Assembly: GCA_947426875.1 (NCBI GenBank)
Contig: CANEFU010000004.1
Span: 1-18,513, forward strand
Source of the DNA: an uncultured Clostridium sp.
GTDB taxonomy: Bacteria; Bacillota; Clostridia; TANB77; CAG-508
Length of the DNA: 18,513 bases
Direction: 5' to 3'
In this document: in pieces, positions 1 through 5,719 of the stretch
Position numbering within the stretch: position 1 is the stretch's first letter
Layout: the number at the start of each line of letters is the position of its first letter
The notes under the pieces: generated by a model
What the model saw: the letters and a program-made list of their open reading frames with translations, nothing else
Told to the model about the DNA's origin: nothing
Database searches by the model: none
Made by a program: the position numbers and the translations under genes

Positions 1-193
1 GTCAACCATAAAGAAGTTATATAAAAATATACATAAATAAAATTGAAGTCAATAAAATAAAGTAATTCATTTAGAAGGTATATTTTATAAGTATTGCAAA
101 ATTAAATAAAATATAATAAGATATAGTAAAATAAAAGAATGCAATTTATGGAAGATATAGAATATAAAATGATGATGTAAAGGAGAAGTAAAA
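1..193. other. AT-rich leader upstream of folD
   Basis: Very AT-rich non-coding DNA with no convincing gene or RNA. A TATAAT hexamer sits at 112-117, but the only TTG-type hexamer nearby (TTGCAA, 94-99) leaves a spacer of just 12 nt, so I cannot name a complete promoter. A clear ribosome binding site, AAAGGAG, lies just before folD. Confidence 0.5.
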
Positions 194-1057
194 ATGGCGA
201 CAATAATAGATGGAAAAAAATTAGCAAAAAAAATAAGAGAAGAATTAAAAGTAGAATGTGAAGAAATAAAGAAACAGGGAATTAATCCTAAATTAGCGGT
301 AATTATGGTTGGAAATAATCCAGCCTCAAAAGTCTATGTAAAAAGTAAAAGTAAAGCATGTGACCAGATAGGAGTAGCATATGAAGAACATCTATTAGAA
401 GAAACAATTACGCAAGAAGAGTTAAATAACCTAATACAAAAATTAAATAATAGGAAAGAAGTAAATGGAATCTTATTGCAAAGTCCTTTACCACGACATT
501 TAGATATAAACCAAGCTTTTAAAGCCATTTCTTATCGAAAAGATGTAGATGGATTTACGCCATCTAGTGTAGGAAAATTGGTTATGGGAGGAGATACCTT
601 CATATCTTGTACTCCTTATGGTGTTATAAAAATGTTTGAAGAATATAATATTGATTTGACAGGAAAAAATGTAGTCATTTTAGGAAGAAGTAATATTGTA
701 GGAAAACCATTATCTCAATGTTGTTTAGCTAAAAATGCAACCGTTACGATTTGCCATTCAAGAACAACTGACTTAAAAGAGCATACCAAAAGGGCGGATA
801 TATTAATTGCGGCTATAGGAAAAGCTAACTTTGTAACAAAAGATATGGTAAAAGAAGGGGCAGTAGTAATCGATGTGGGAATTAATCGCAATGAAGAAGG
901 TAAACTAGTAGGAGATGTTGATTTTGAAGAAGTAGAAAAGATAGCAAGCTATATTACACCAGTACCAGGAGGAGTAGGACCAATGACAATAGCTATGTTA
1001 ATGAATAATGTAATAAAGGCAGCAAAAGAACAGAATAACGAAAACTCAACATTTTAG
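194..1057 (+). CDS. folD: Bifunctional methylenetetrahydrofolate dehydrogenase / methenyltetrahydrofolate cyclohydrolase
   Basis: FolD interconverts 5,10-methylene-THF, 5,10-methenyl-THF and 10-formyl-THF using NADP in the cytosolic one-carbon pathway that feeds purine and formyl-Met-tRNA synthesis. The 287-residue protein has the usual family length. The Y48-x3-K52 catalytic pair is visible, as are the substrate-site motif GILLQSPLP (92-100), the KDVDG motif (116-120), the Rossmann NADP loop GRSNIVGKP (about 164-172) and the C-terminal signature PVPGGVGPMT (256-265). The ATG is preceded by AAAGGAG at good spacing. A terminator follows at 1104-1131, so the gene is probably transcribed alone. 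In many Clostridia folD sits next to xseA or dprA-like genes; here dprA follows. Confidence 0.97.
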   Translation: MATIIDGKKLAKKIREELKVECEEIKKQGINPKLAVIMVGNNPASKVYVKSKSKACDQIGVAYEEHLLEETITQEELNNLIQKLNNRKEVNGILLQSPLPRHLDINQAFKAISYRKDVDGFTPSSVGKLVMGGDTFISCTPYGVIKMFEEYNIDLTGKNVVILGRSNIVGKPLSQCCLAKNATVTICHSRTTDLKEHTKRADILIAAIGKANFVTKDMVKEGAVVIDVGINRNEEGKLVGDVDFEEVEKIASYITPVPGGVGPMTIAMLMNNVIKAAKEQNNENSTF

Positions 1058-1103
1058 ACAAGAAATAGACACAAACTAGGAATAAAATAAAATATAATTT
1101 TGG

Positions 1104-1131
1104 GGGCATTATTATTGATAATGTCCTTTTT
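1104..1131 (+). terminator. Rho-independent terminator after folD
   Basis: GGGCATTAT (1104-1112) pairs with ATAATGTCC (1118-1126) around a 5-nt loop and is followed by a T run. It separates folD from dprA. Confidence 0.75.
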
Positions 1132-1163
1132 ATTGATTATAAAAAACAAAGAAAGAAGGAAAA

Positions 1164-2090
1164 ATGGACGATTTAGAGAAGAAAAAATATTGGATTTGGC
1201 TATCCTTAATACCCAACTTAGGAAGCAAGAAAAAAGAAATATTAGTAAAAGAATACAAGAATCCAGAGATAATCTATGAATTAACAGAAAGAGAGTTATC
1301 TAATATAAAAGGAATAGGGGAAAAGAGTATTAAGAATATATTAGATAGCAATATTAAAGCTAGTGTGGAAAAACACATAGAATATATGCGAACGAATAAA
1401 ATTGGAATGATTTCTTTTTATGATGAGGAATATCCTGTTATGTTAAAGGAGATTTATGACCCGCCAATTAGCTTATATTATAGAGGAAATAAAAGTATTT
1501 TAAACCAGCAAGCTATAGGAGTAGTAGGATGTAGAGAAGCATCTGAATATGGGAAAAGTGCAGCTAAATATTTTGCTTACCAGTTAGCCAAAAAGGGTAT
1601 GAATATTATTAGCGGATTAGCTAAAGGTGTGGATAGTTATGCACATATAGGAGCTATTTGTGCACAAAAAGAGGAAAACAATCCACAAGTTGATAGTTAT
1701 CCACATGTGGATAAGAAACAGAACTGTGGAAAAACAATTGCTGTTGTAGGAAATGGTTTAAATAGGATATATCCAAAAGAAAATGAATGTTTAGCCAATC
1801 AAATAATAGAAAAAGGAGGAATCATTTTATCAGAATATCCACTTGGCACCAAACCAGATAAAAAGAATTTTCCAGCAAGAAATAGAATTATTAGTGGAAT
1901 GAGCGAAGGAATTCTTGTTGTTGAAGCAAAAGAAAAGAGTGGTACTTTGATTACGGTAGATTTTGCTCTTGAGCAGGGAAGAGACGTATATGTAGTGCCA
2001 GGGAATATTAATTCCTTGAATTCTGTTGGAACGAATCGATTAATTCAACAAGGAGCAAAATTAGTTACAAATTATAGAGAAATTTTTTGA
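1164..2090 (+). CDS. dprA: DNA-processing protein DprA (DNA protecting protein, Rossmann-like)
   Basis: DprA binds incoming single-stranded DNA during natural transformation and loads RecA. It is also conserved in bacteria not known to be competent. The 308-residue protein has an N-terminal helix-hairpin-helix-like part (about 35-60, ending LSNIKGIGEKS) followed by the DprA Rossmann domain: VVGCREASEYG (120-130), SGLAKGVDSYAH (150-161), GKTIAVVGNG (189-198), IYPKEN, and FPARNRIISG (236-245). The usual family has about four residues between the GVDSYAHIGA segment and GKTIAV; here there are about 24. The extra stretch repeats the VDSY-x-H motif (VDSYAHI at 156-162, VDSYPHV at 176-182), which suggests a 60-nt tandem duplication. 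No C-terminal winged-helix domain is present. AGAAGGA precedes the ATG at short spacing. Confidence 0.95.
   Translation: MDDLEKKKYWIWLSLIPNLGSKKKEILVKEYKNPEIIYELTERELSNIKGIGEKSIKNILDSNIKASVEKHIEYMRTNKIGMISFYDEEYPVMLKEIYDPPISLYYRGNKSILNQQAIGVVGCREASEYGKSAAKYFAYQLAKKGMNIISGLAKGVDSYAHIGAICAQKEENNPQVDSYPHVDKKQNCGKTIAVVGNGLNRIYPKENECLANQIIEKGGIILSEYPLGTKPDKKNFPARNRIISGMSEGILVVEAKEKSGTLITVDFALEQGRDVYVVPGNINSLNSVGTNRLIQQGAKLVTNYREIF
1628..1733. promoter_or_regulatory. Cluster of DnaA-box-like sequences inside dprA
   Basis: Three sites match the DnaA-box consensus TTATNCACA exactly: TTATGCACA (1637-1645, plus), TTATCCACA (1697-1705, plus) and its inverse TGTGGATAA (1706-1714, minus). The last two form an 18-bp perfect palindrome. 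Near matches flank them: TGTGGATAG (1628-1636, minus), the palindrome TTTGTGCACAAA (1657-1668) and TGTGGAAAA (1725-1733, minus). A cluster of this density in about 105 bp is unlikely in ordinary AT-rich coding DNA. Function is inferred only. It could titrate DnaA, or it could be a by-product of a duplicated coding segment. Confidence 0.45.
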
Positions 2091-2098
2091 GAAAAGTA

Positions 2099-2127
2099 TT
2101 GACTTTTACTATAAAATAGTTTATACT
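2099..2127 (+). promoter_or_regulatory. Sigma-A promoter of the tRNA pair
   Basis: TTGACT (2099-2104), a 17-nt spacer and TATACT (2122-2127) give a near-consensus housekeeping promoter placed just after the dprA stop. The predicted start near 2134 falls in a small hairpin, CTTGTG (2132-2137) with CACAAG (2143-2148), that would form the 5' leader of the tRNA precursor. Confidence 0.8.
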
Positions 2128-2154
2128 TTTACTTGTGCTAAACACAAGGAGCAT

Positions 2155-2231
2155 GCTCCCTTAGCTCAGTTGGTCAGAGCAACCGGCTCATAACCGGTGG
2201 GTCCAAGGTTCGAATCCTTGAGGGAGCACCA
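2155..2231 (+). tRNA. tRNA with CAU anticodon, probably elongator tRNA-Met
   Basis: A 77-nt cloverleaf with encoded CCA. The acceptor is GCTCCCT (2155-2161) with AGGGAGC (2221-2227). The anticodon stem ACCGG/CCGGT encloses the loop CTCATAA, giving anticodon CAT, and the T-arm carries GGTTCGAATCC. The perfectly paired first acceptor base pair (G-C) argues against initiator tRNA. A CAU tRNA could also be the Ile tRNA that TilS modifies to lysidine; overall resemblance to clostridial elongator tRNA-Met makes Met the first choice. The gene lies 20 nt upstream of tRNA-Tyr in the same transcript. Confidence 0.93.
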
Positions 2232-2251
2232 TTCTTAATTTTATATGATTT

Positions 2252-2561
2252 GGGTAGGTGGCCGAGTGGCTAAAGGCGGCAGACTGTGGTCTTTGGTTAA
2301 ATCAAAACCTAAACTTGCAGCTCACATAAGTGATTATGTGATGAACTCCGGGCTAATTCGGGGAAACCTTAACAGTTAGGCTGATGGCAATCCCGAGCTA
2401 GAAAAGAAATTTTCGAGTGTAGAGACTTTATACCTGGTATCTTGAAAAAGATAAAGAGAAAGTCCAGACTACAAACATTTTATAAATGGTAGTGAAAACT
2501 ATAGTAGTAAGAAATCTGTTCTCATTTGAGTACGAAGGTTCGAATCCTTCCCTGCCCACCA
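2252..2561 (+). tRNA. tRNA-Tyr (GUA) interrupted by a group I intron
   Basis: The two exons (2252-2287 and 2512-2561) join to an 86-nt class II tRNA. The acceptor is GGGTAGG (2252-2258) with CCTGCCC (2551-2557), followed by A and encoded CCA. The joined anticodon stem GCAGA/TCTGT encloses the loop CTGTAAA, so the anticodon is GTA (Tyr). There is a long variable arm, CTC-ATTT-GAG, as expected for bacterial tRNA-Tyr, and the T-arm is GAAGG TTCGAAT CCTTC (2534-2550). The intron separates anticodon positions 35 and 36, so the tRNA cannot function until it is spliced. No second tRNA-Tyr is visible in the window, so Tyr decoding may depend on splicing. Confidence 0.93.
2288..2511 (+). ncRNA. Group I self-splicing intron in the tRNA-Tyr anticodon loop
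   Basis: The complete catalytic fold of a short (224-nt) group I intron is readable. P1 pairs exon CTGT (2284-2287) with the guide GCAG (2317-2320), giving the required U-G wobble at the 5' splice site. P2 is CACATAA/TTATGTG (2323-2340) with a GTGA tetraloop. P3 is CCGGG (2348-2352) with CCTGG (2433-2437). P4 is TCGGG (2358-2362) with CCCGA (2392-2396). P6 is GAAAA/TTTTC (2401-2414) with a GAAA loop. P7 is GACTTT (2424-2429) with AAAGTC (2459-2464). P8 is TATCTT/AAGATA (2438-2453) with a GAAA loop. A P9 domain follows, and the intron ends in the expected terminal G (2511). It has no open reading frame of its own. The compact core resembles bacterial tRNA introns (IC3-like); the subgroup is inferred. 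Confidence 0.93.
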
Positions 2562-2593
2562 TAAAATACGATTTACTTCGTATTTTATTTTTT
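2561..2593 (+). terminator. AT-rich terminator abutting the tRNA-Tyr CCA end
   Basis: ATAAAATACG (2561-2570) pairs with CGTATTTTAT (2579-2588) around an 8-nt loop, followed by a T run to 2593. The first base of the stem is the A of the encoded CCA. It probably ends the tRNA transcript and would limit read-through into the downstream endonuclease gene. Confidence 0.7.
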
Positions 2594-2632
2594 ACAACAA
2601 CAGCGACCAAATATTTGAAAGAAGGGGCGAAA

Positions 2633-3016
2633 ATGAAATTTTCTACGAATAGAGAAAAAGGAAATTCTGGATTAGGGATAGCAATTGCATATTTTTCAGT
2701 AAATGGTTATACAGTATCTATTCCGTTAAATGATACCCAAGATTATGATTTAGTAATTGAAAAAGATGGCAAACTTGAAAGTGTACAAGTGAAAGCAACA
2801 GGATGTAAAAGAAGAAATGGAAACTATCAAGTAGCATTAAGAAGTTATGGAGGAACAAAAGGAACTACTTATAAAACATTAGTTGATACTAATATTGACT
2901 ATTTATTTGTCTTAAATCAAGATAAGGAGATTTTTTTAATACCTAAAAGTAAAATAAACAATAGAAATACTTTAAATTTATGTGAAAAATATATGCAATA
3001 TAAAGTAAATTTCTAA
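2633..3016 (+). CDS. Group I intron-associated PD-(D/E)XK homing endonuclease, located outside the intron
   Basis: This 127-residue protein looks like the small PD-(D/E)XK nucleases associated with bacterial tRNA group I introns; the family prototype is I-Ssp6803I of the Synechocystis tRNA-fMet intron. Visible features are an N-terminal helix with E8 (REKGNSGLGIAIAYF), then a strand with GYTVSIPL, the core D39 (DYDLVIEKDGK) and the QVK motif (Q52-V53-K54), followed by an IDYLFVLN strand and FLIPKSK near the C-terminus. I infer that it cuts intron-less tRNA-Tyr genes to promote intron spread. It starts 71 nt after the tRNA and is separated from it by a terminator. The reading frame stays open back to 2486 through the tRNA 3' exon, but GAAGGGGC before the ATG at 2633 supports this start. 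No obvious promoter of its own is visible. Confidence 0.8.
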   Translation: MKFSTNREKGNSGLGIAIAYFSVNGYTVSIPLNDTQDYDLVIEKDGKLESVQVKATGCKRRNGNYQVALRSYGGTKGTTYKTLVDTNIDYLFVLNQDKEIFLIPKSKINNRNTLNLCEKYMQYKVNF

Positions 3017-3033
3017 AAAATTATAGTAATTCA

Positions 3034-3062
3034 TACACATTTTATCAAAAGTATGTTAAAAT
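3034..3062 (+). promoter_or_regulatory. Candidate promoter of the transaldolase gene
   Basis: TACACA (3034-3039), a 17-nt spacer and TAAAAT (3057-3062) give a plausible but imperfect sigma-A promoter in the gap after the endonuclease gene. Confidence 0.35.
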
Positions 3063-3105
3063 GTAGATACTGTTAATAGTAATAAAAAATAAAGGGAGGT
3101 TAAAA

Positions 3106-3759
3106 ATGAAATTTTTTATTGATACTGCAAATGTAGAAGAAATTAAAAAAGCAAATGACATGGGAATTATCTGTGGTGTTACTACAAATCCATCATTAAT
3201 AGCAAAAGAAGGTCGTGATTTCAAAGAAGTAATAAAAGAAATTACATCTATTGTAGATGGAGCAATTAGTGGAGAAGTAAAAGCAACGACAACAACTGCT
3301 GAGGATATGATAAAAGAAGGAAGAGAAATTGCTGCCATACACCCTAATATGGTAGTTAAAATTCCGATGACAGAAGAAGGACTTAAAGCTGTTAAAGTGC
3401 TAGCAAAAGAAGGCATTAAAACTAATGTAACTCTTATTTTTAATGCTACACAAGCTTTGTTTGCTGCAAGAGCTGGAGCTACTTATGTTTCACCATTTTT
3501 AGGAAGATTAGATGATATTGCAACTCCTGGAATTGATTTAATAAAAACAATTTCTAATATATTTAAAGCACAAAATATTGAAACAGAAATTATCTGTGCA
3601 AGTGTACGTAATCCAATTCATGTAATTGATTGTGCATTAGCTGGTGCAGATATTGCAACTGTTCCTTATAAGGTAATAGAGCAATGTATGAAACATCCTT
3701 TAACAGATGTTGGAATTGAAAAATTTAAAAAAGATTATATTGCTGTATTTGGTGAATAA
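3106..3759 (+). CDS. tal: Small transaldolase (FSA/TalC-type)
   Basis: This enzyme transfers a dihydroxyacetone unit between sugar phosphates in the non-oxidative pentose phosphate pathway. The 217-residue length and the sequence match the short transaldolase / fructose-6-phosphate aldolase subfamily. Visible are FFIDTAN with D6, GVTTNPSL (24-31), the Schiff-base lysine K85 in VVKIPMTEEG, and the TNVTLIF and SPFLGR segments. The residue in SGEVKA (E57), where E. coli FSA has a glutamine, favours transaldolase over F6P aldolase activity; this is inference from family knowledge. AAAGGGAGG precedes the ATG. The gene is monocistronic, ending at a strong terminator shared with tmcAL. Confidence 0.93.
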   Translation: MKFFIDTANVEEIKKANDMGIICGVTTNPSLIAKEGRDFKEVIKEITSIVDGAISGEVKATTTTAEDMIKEGREIAAIHPNMVVKIPMTEEGLKAVKVLAKEGIKTNVTLIFNATQALFAARAGATYVSPFLGRLDDIATPGIDLIKTISNIFKAQNIETEIICASVRNPIHVIDCALAGADIATVPYKVIEQCMKHPLTDVGIEKFKKDYIAVFGE

Positions 3760-3772
3760 AAACAAAAGTAAA

Positions 3773-3810
3773 AATAATCTGTTATGTCTATTGCATAACA
3801 GATTATTTTT
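3773..3810. terminator. Bidirectional terminator between tal and tmcAL
   Basis: A 14-bp perfect stem, AATAATCTGTTATG (3773-3786) with CATAACAGATTATT (3794-3807), has a 7-nt loop, T-rich DNA on its 3' side and A-rich DNA on its 5' side. It can serve both converging genes. The T run overlaps the tmcAL stop codon region. Confidence 0.88.
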
Positions 3811-5041
3811 ATAGTGTTACAATTTTTTTAGTAAAATCTAAATTATTCAAAGAATCTTCTTCATAACCAAGGGTATAAACATTAGTAGCCCAAATATCCT
3901 TATCTAGTACAGTTTTCAAATTTTTATTAGCATTATCATCTGTAAAGCGCTTTACAGACGTAATAATTTCAAGCTTAGGGTTTGCTTTTGCAATTTCAGA
4001 AATTAAAAATTTACCTTTTTTATTCAATCCCAAAACTCTAACGTAAGGCTGAAATTTTTTAGAAAAAGCCATATCTTTTTTAGTAATACCTAGCAAGGCA
4101 TATAAAAGAATTCGTTGAAGTCGAGTGGTTGTATATCTTTTAGATTTGATAATGTCTAAAAATTCAATAATGCTATTACAAGAATTAGCAGCATTTTTAA
4201 TAGCAAATTCTAAACCTTCTGAAACATCTGGTAATTCTGCAATTTCAGAAGTAGTCATTTTTCTTAACATATAGATAATTTCTTTATCAAAGACAGAGAT
4301 GTCAGGCACAATATGTCCAGCTTTAATATTTTGTACTAAAGTAGCATAGCTAGGAGCTGGCATAAGATTTTGTAAAGCATGAAAACCATTATTTTTAATT
4401 ATGTTTCGAATAGCTGTACTACTAGCAATGTTTCCCGTATAAGTTAAGTCATTATAACCAGCTTCATACCTTGGAATAGCAACTGGTTGTATATTACTTT
4501 TCAATTTTTTTAGAGCCTTTAAATATTCAATTCCTAAAATATTATTAGGAGAAGAAAGGACATTAGCAAATTTTCGGATATCATTTAAATACATCATTAA
4601 AGCGTTTTCACGGGCTTTTGGATAGGAAAGGCCTTTTTTTAATTCATGGGATAATAAAGTTTTATAGCCTCTTGGTTCATGTAATAAGACATCTGCACAT
4701 TTATCCAAAATTTCAATATCAGCCGTTTCGGCACCAAATGAAATAGAATCCACTACTTTCAAAGAATCAAGAATTTTAATGGCACCTTCTGCAAAGTTTT
4801 CAGCACTAGAAATGGCATATAAAACAGGTAACTCAATAACTAAATCAACGCCACATTGAATGGCTACTTCTGCTTTTGACCATTTATCAATTAAAGAGGT
4901 ACTGCCACGCTGTGTAAAGTTCCCACTCATGATGGCAACTGTATAATTAGAATTCGTATCTTTTTTTGACTTTTCTAAATGGTATAAATGACCATTATGA
5001 AAAGGATTGTATTCGGCAACAATACCTAAAACTTTGCTCAT
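3809..5041 (-). CDS. tmcAL: tRNA(Met) cytidine acetate ligase TmcAL
   Basis: TmcAL uses ATP and acetate to make N4-acetylcytidine at C34 of elongator tRNA-Met(CAU), which secures AUG over AUA decoding. The protein (410 residues, formerly the YlbM family) shows the nucleotidyltransferase signature GIVAEYNPFHNGH (6-18, with HNGH at 15-18), the SGNFTQRG motif (39-46) and DKWSKAEVAIQCGVDLVIELP after residue 51. A further conserved segment is SSTAIRN in the central part. AGAAGGGATTTCT lies before the ATG. It is transcribed divergently from rnhA. A tRNA with the right anticodon is encoded in this window at 2155-2231. Confidence 0.94.
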   Translation of the reverse strand: MSKVLGIVAEYNPFHNGHLYHLEKSKKDTNSNYTVAIMSGNFTQRGSTSLIDKWSKAEVAIQCGVDLVIELPVLYAISSAENFAEGAIKILDSLKVVDSISFGAETADIEILDKCADVLLHEPRGYKTLLSHELKKGLSYPKARENALMMYLNDIRKFANVLSSPNNILGIEYLKALKKLKSNIQPVAIPRYEAGYNDLTYTGNIASSTAIRNIIKNNGFHALQNLMPAPSYATLVQNIKAGHIVPDISVFDKEIIYMLRKMTTSEIAELPDVSEGLEFAIKNAANSCNSIIEFLDIIKSKRYTTTRLQRILLYALLGITKKDMAFSKKFQPYVRVLGLNKKGKFLISEIAKANPKLEIITSVKRFTDDNANKNLKTVLDKDIWATNVYTLGYEEDSLNNLDFTKKIVTL

Positions 5042-5053
5042 AGAAATCCCTTC

Positions 5054-5081
5054 TTGTAACTTTTTTTATTTATGCTATAAT
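5054..5081 (+). promoter_or_regulatory. Promoter of rnhA in the divergent tmcAL-rnhA gap
   Basis: TTGTAA (5054-5059), a 16-nt spacer and a perfect TATAAT (5076-5081). Transcription would start near 5088, which leaves an ATG at 5093 effectively leaderless and favours the rnhA start at 5126. On the minus strand, TTGTTT with a 17-nt spacer to TACTAT overlaps the same DNA and could serve tmcAL. Confidence 0.65.
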
Positions 5082-5125
5082 AGTATCATAAAATGAGCAA
5101 AAAAACAAATGGAAAGGATAGTTTT

Positions 5126-5560
5126 ATGGAAAAAGTTATAATTTATACAGATGGAGCTTGTTCAGGAAACCCAGGACCAGGAGGATGGGGCGCTGTTTTG
5201 ATGTATCAAGAAAATAAAAAAGAGATATCTGGTGGAAAAAAAGATACTACCAATAATGTAATGGAGCTTACAGCAGTGATAGAAGGATTGAAATTACTAA
5301 AGTATCCATGTGAAGTAGAATTGTATAGTGATAGTGCTTATGTTGTGAATGCTTTTGAGCAAGGATGGATTTATAATTGGATAAAAAATAATTGGAAAAC
5401 ATCAGGAAAAGAACCTGTGAAAAACAAAGAGCTTTGGCAAGAATTATATCGTTTAACAAAAACACATCAAGTTAAATTTAAAAAAGTAAAAGGACATAGT
5501 GACAACGAATATAATAACCGTTGTGATGAGTTAGCTAGAAATGCGATTGAAAAAATATAA
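5126..5560 (+). CDS. rnhA: Ribonuclease HI
   Basis: RNase HI cuts the RNA strand of RNA-DNA hybrids, removing R-loops and primers. From the ATG at 5126 the protein is 144 residues, a typical length. The four acidic catalytic residues are visible: D9 (IYTDGACSGNPGPGG), E47 (NNVMELTAV), D69 (LYSDSAY) and D134 (NRCDELA). The histidine of VKGHSDNEYN (H124) is also present. A Trp-rich handle region (GWIYNWIKNNWK) is present as in the E. coli enzyme. The start at 5126 is chosen over the in-frame ATG at 5093 because AAAGGA stands at the right distance before it and none precedes 5093. Confidence 0.94.
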   Translation: MEKVIIYTDGACSGNPGPGGWGAVLMYQENKKEISGGKKDTTNNVMELTAVIEGLKLLKYPCEVELYSDSAYVVNAFEQGWIYNWIKNNWKTSGKEPVKNKELWQELYRLTKTHQVKFKKVKGHSDNEYNNRCDELARNAIEKI

Positions 5561-5670
5561 GTTACACTCATCTAAAGTTGTTACGCTAGGGGGATAGTAT
5601 ATTATTTTTGAAATACCGTGTAAGCAATCAAATGAGCAATATTACATTTTTATGACATGAGAGTAAAATA

Positions 5671-5699
5671 TTGAAAAATTTTGTCGCTTCCTTTATAAT
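5671..5699 (+). promoter_or_regulatory. Sigma-A promoter of the HD-like protein gene
   Basis: TTGAAA (5671-5676), a 17-nt spacer and TATAAT (5694-5699) lie just upstream of a strong ribosome binding site (AGGGGGG). A second, weaker candidate, TTGTTA (5578-5583) with TATTAT (5600-5605), lies further upstream. The rest of 5561-5719 shows nothing else that I recognise. Confidence 0.75.
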
Positions 5700-5719
5700 A
5701 AAAAATAGGGGGGAATTAA

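Noticed and set aside
94..117. TTGCAA and TATAAT upstream of folD as a promoter.
   Set aside because: The 12-nt spacer is too short for sigma-A, and other pairings are poor.
2486..2632. Upstream extension of the endonuclease reading frame into the intron and tRNA 3' exon, from an ATG at 2486.
   Set aside because: The extension has no ribosome binding site, runs through the tRNA exon and terminator, and adds residues unlike the family; the ATG at 2633 has GAAGGGGC before it. The open frame is probably chance.
5093..5125. Earlier ATG for rnhA giving 11 more residues.
   Set aside because: It would lie about 5 nt after the predicted transcription start without a ribosome binding site, while 5126 has a good one and gives the normal protein length.
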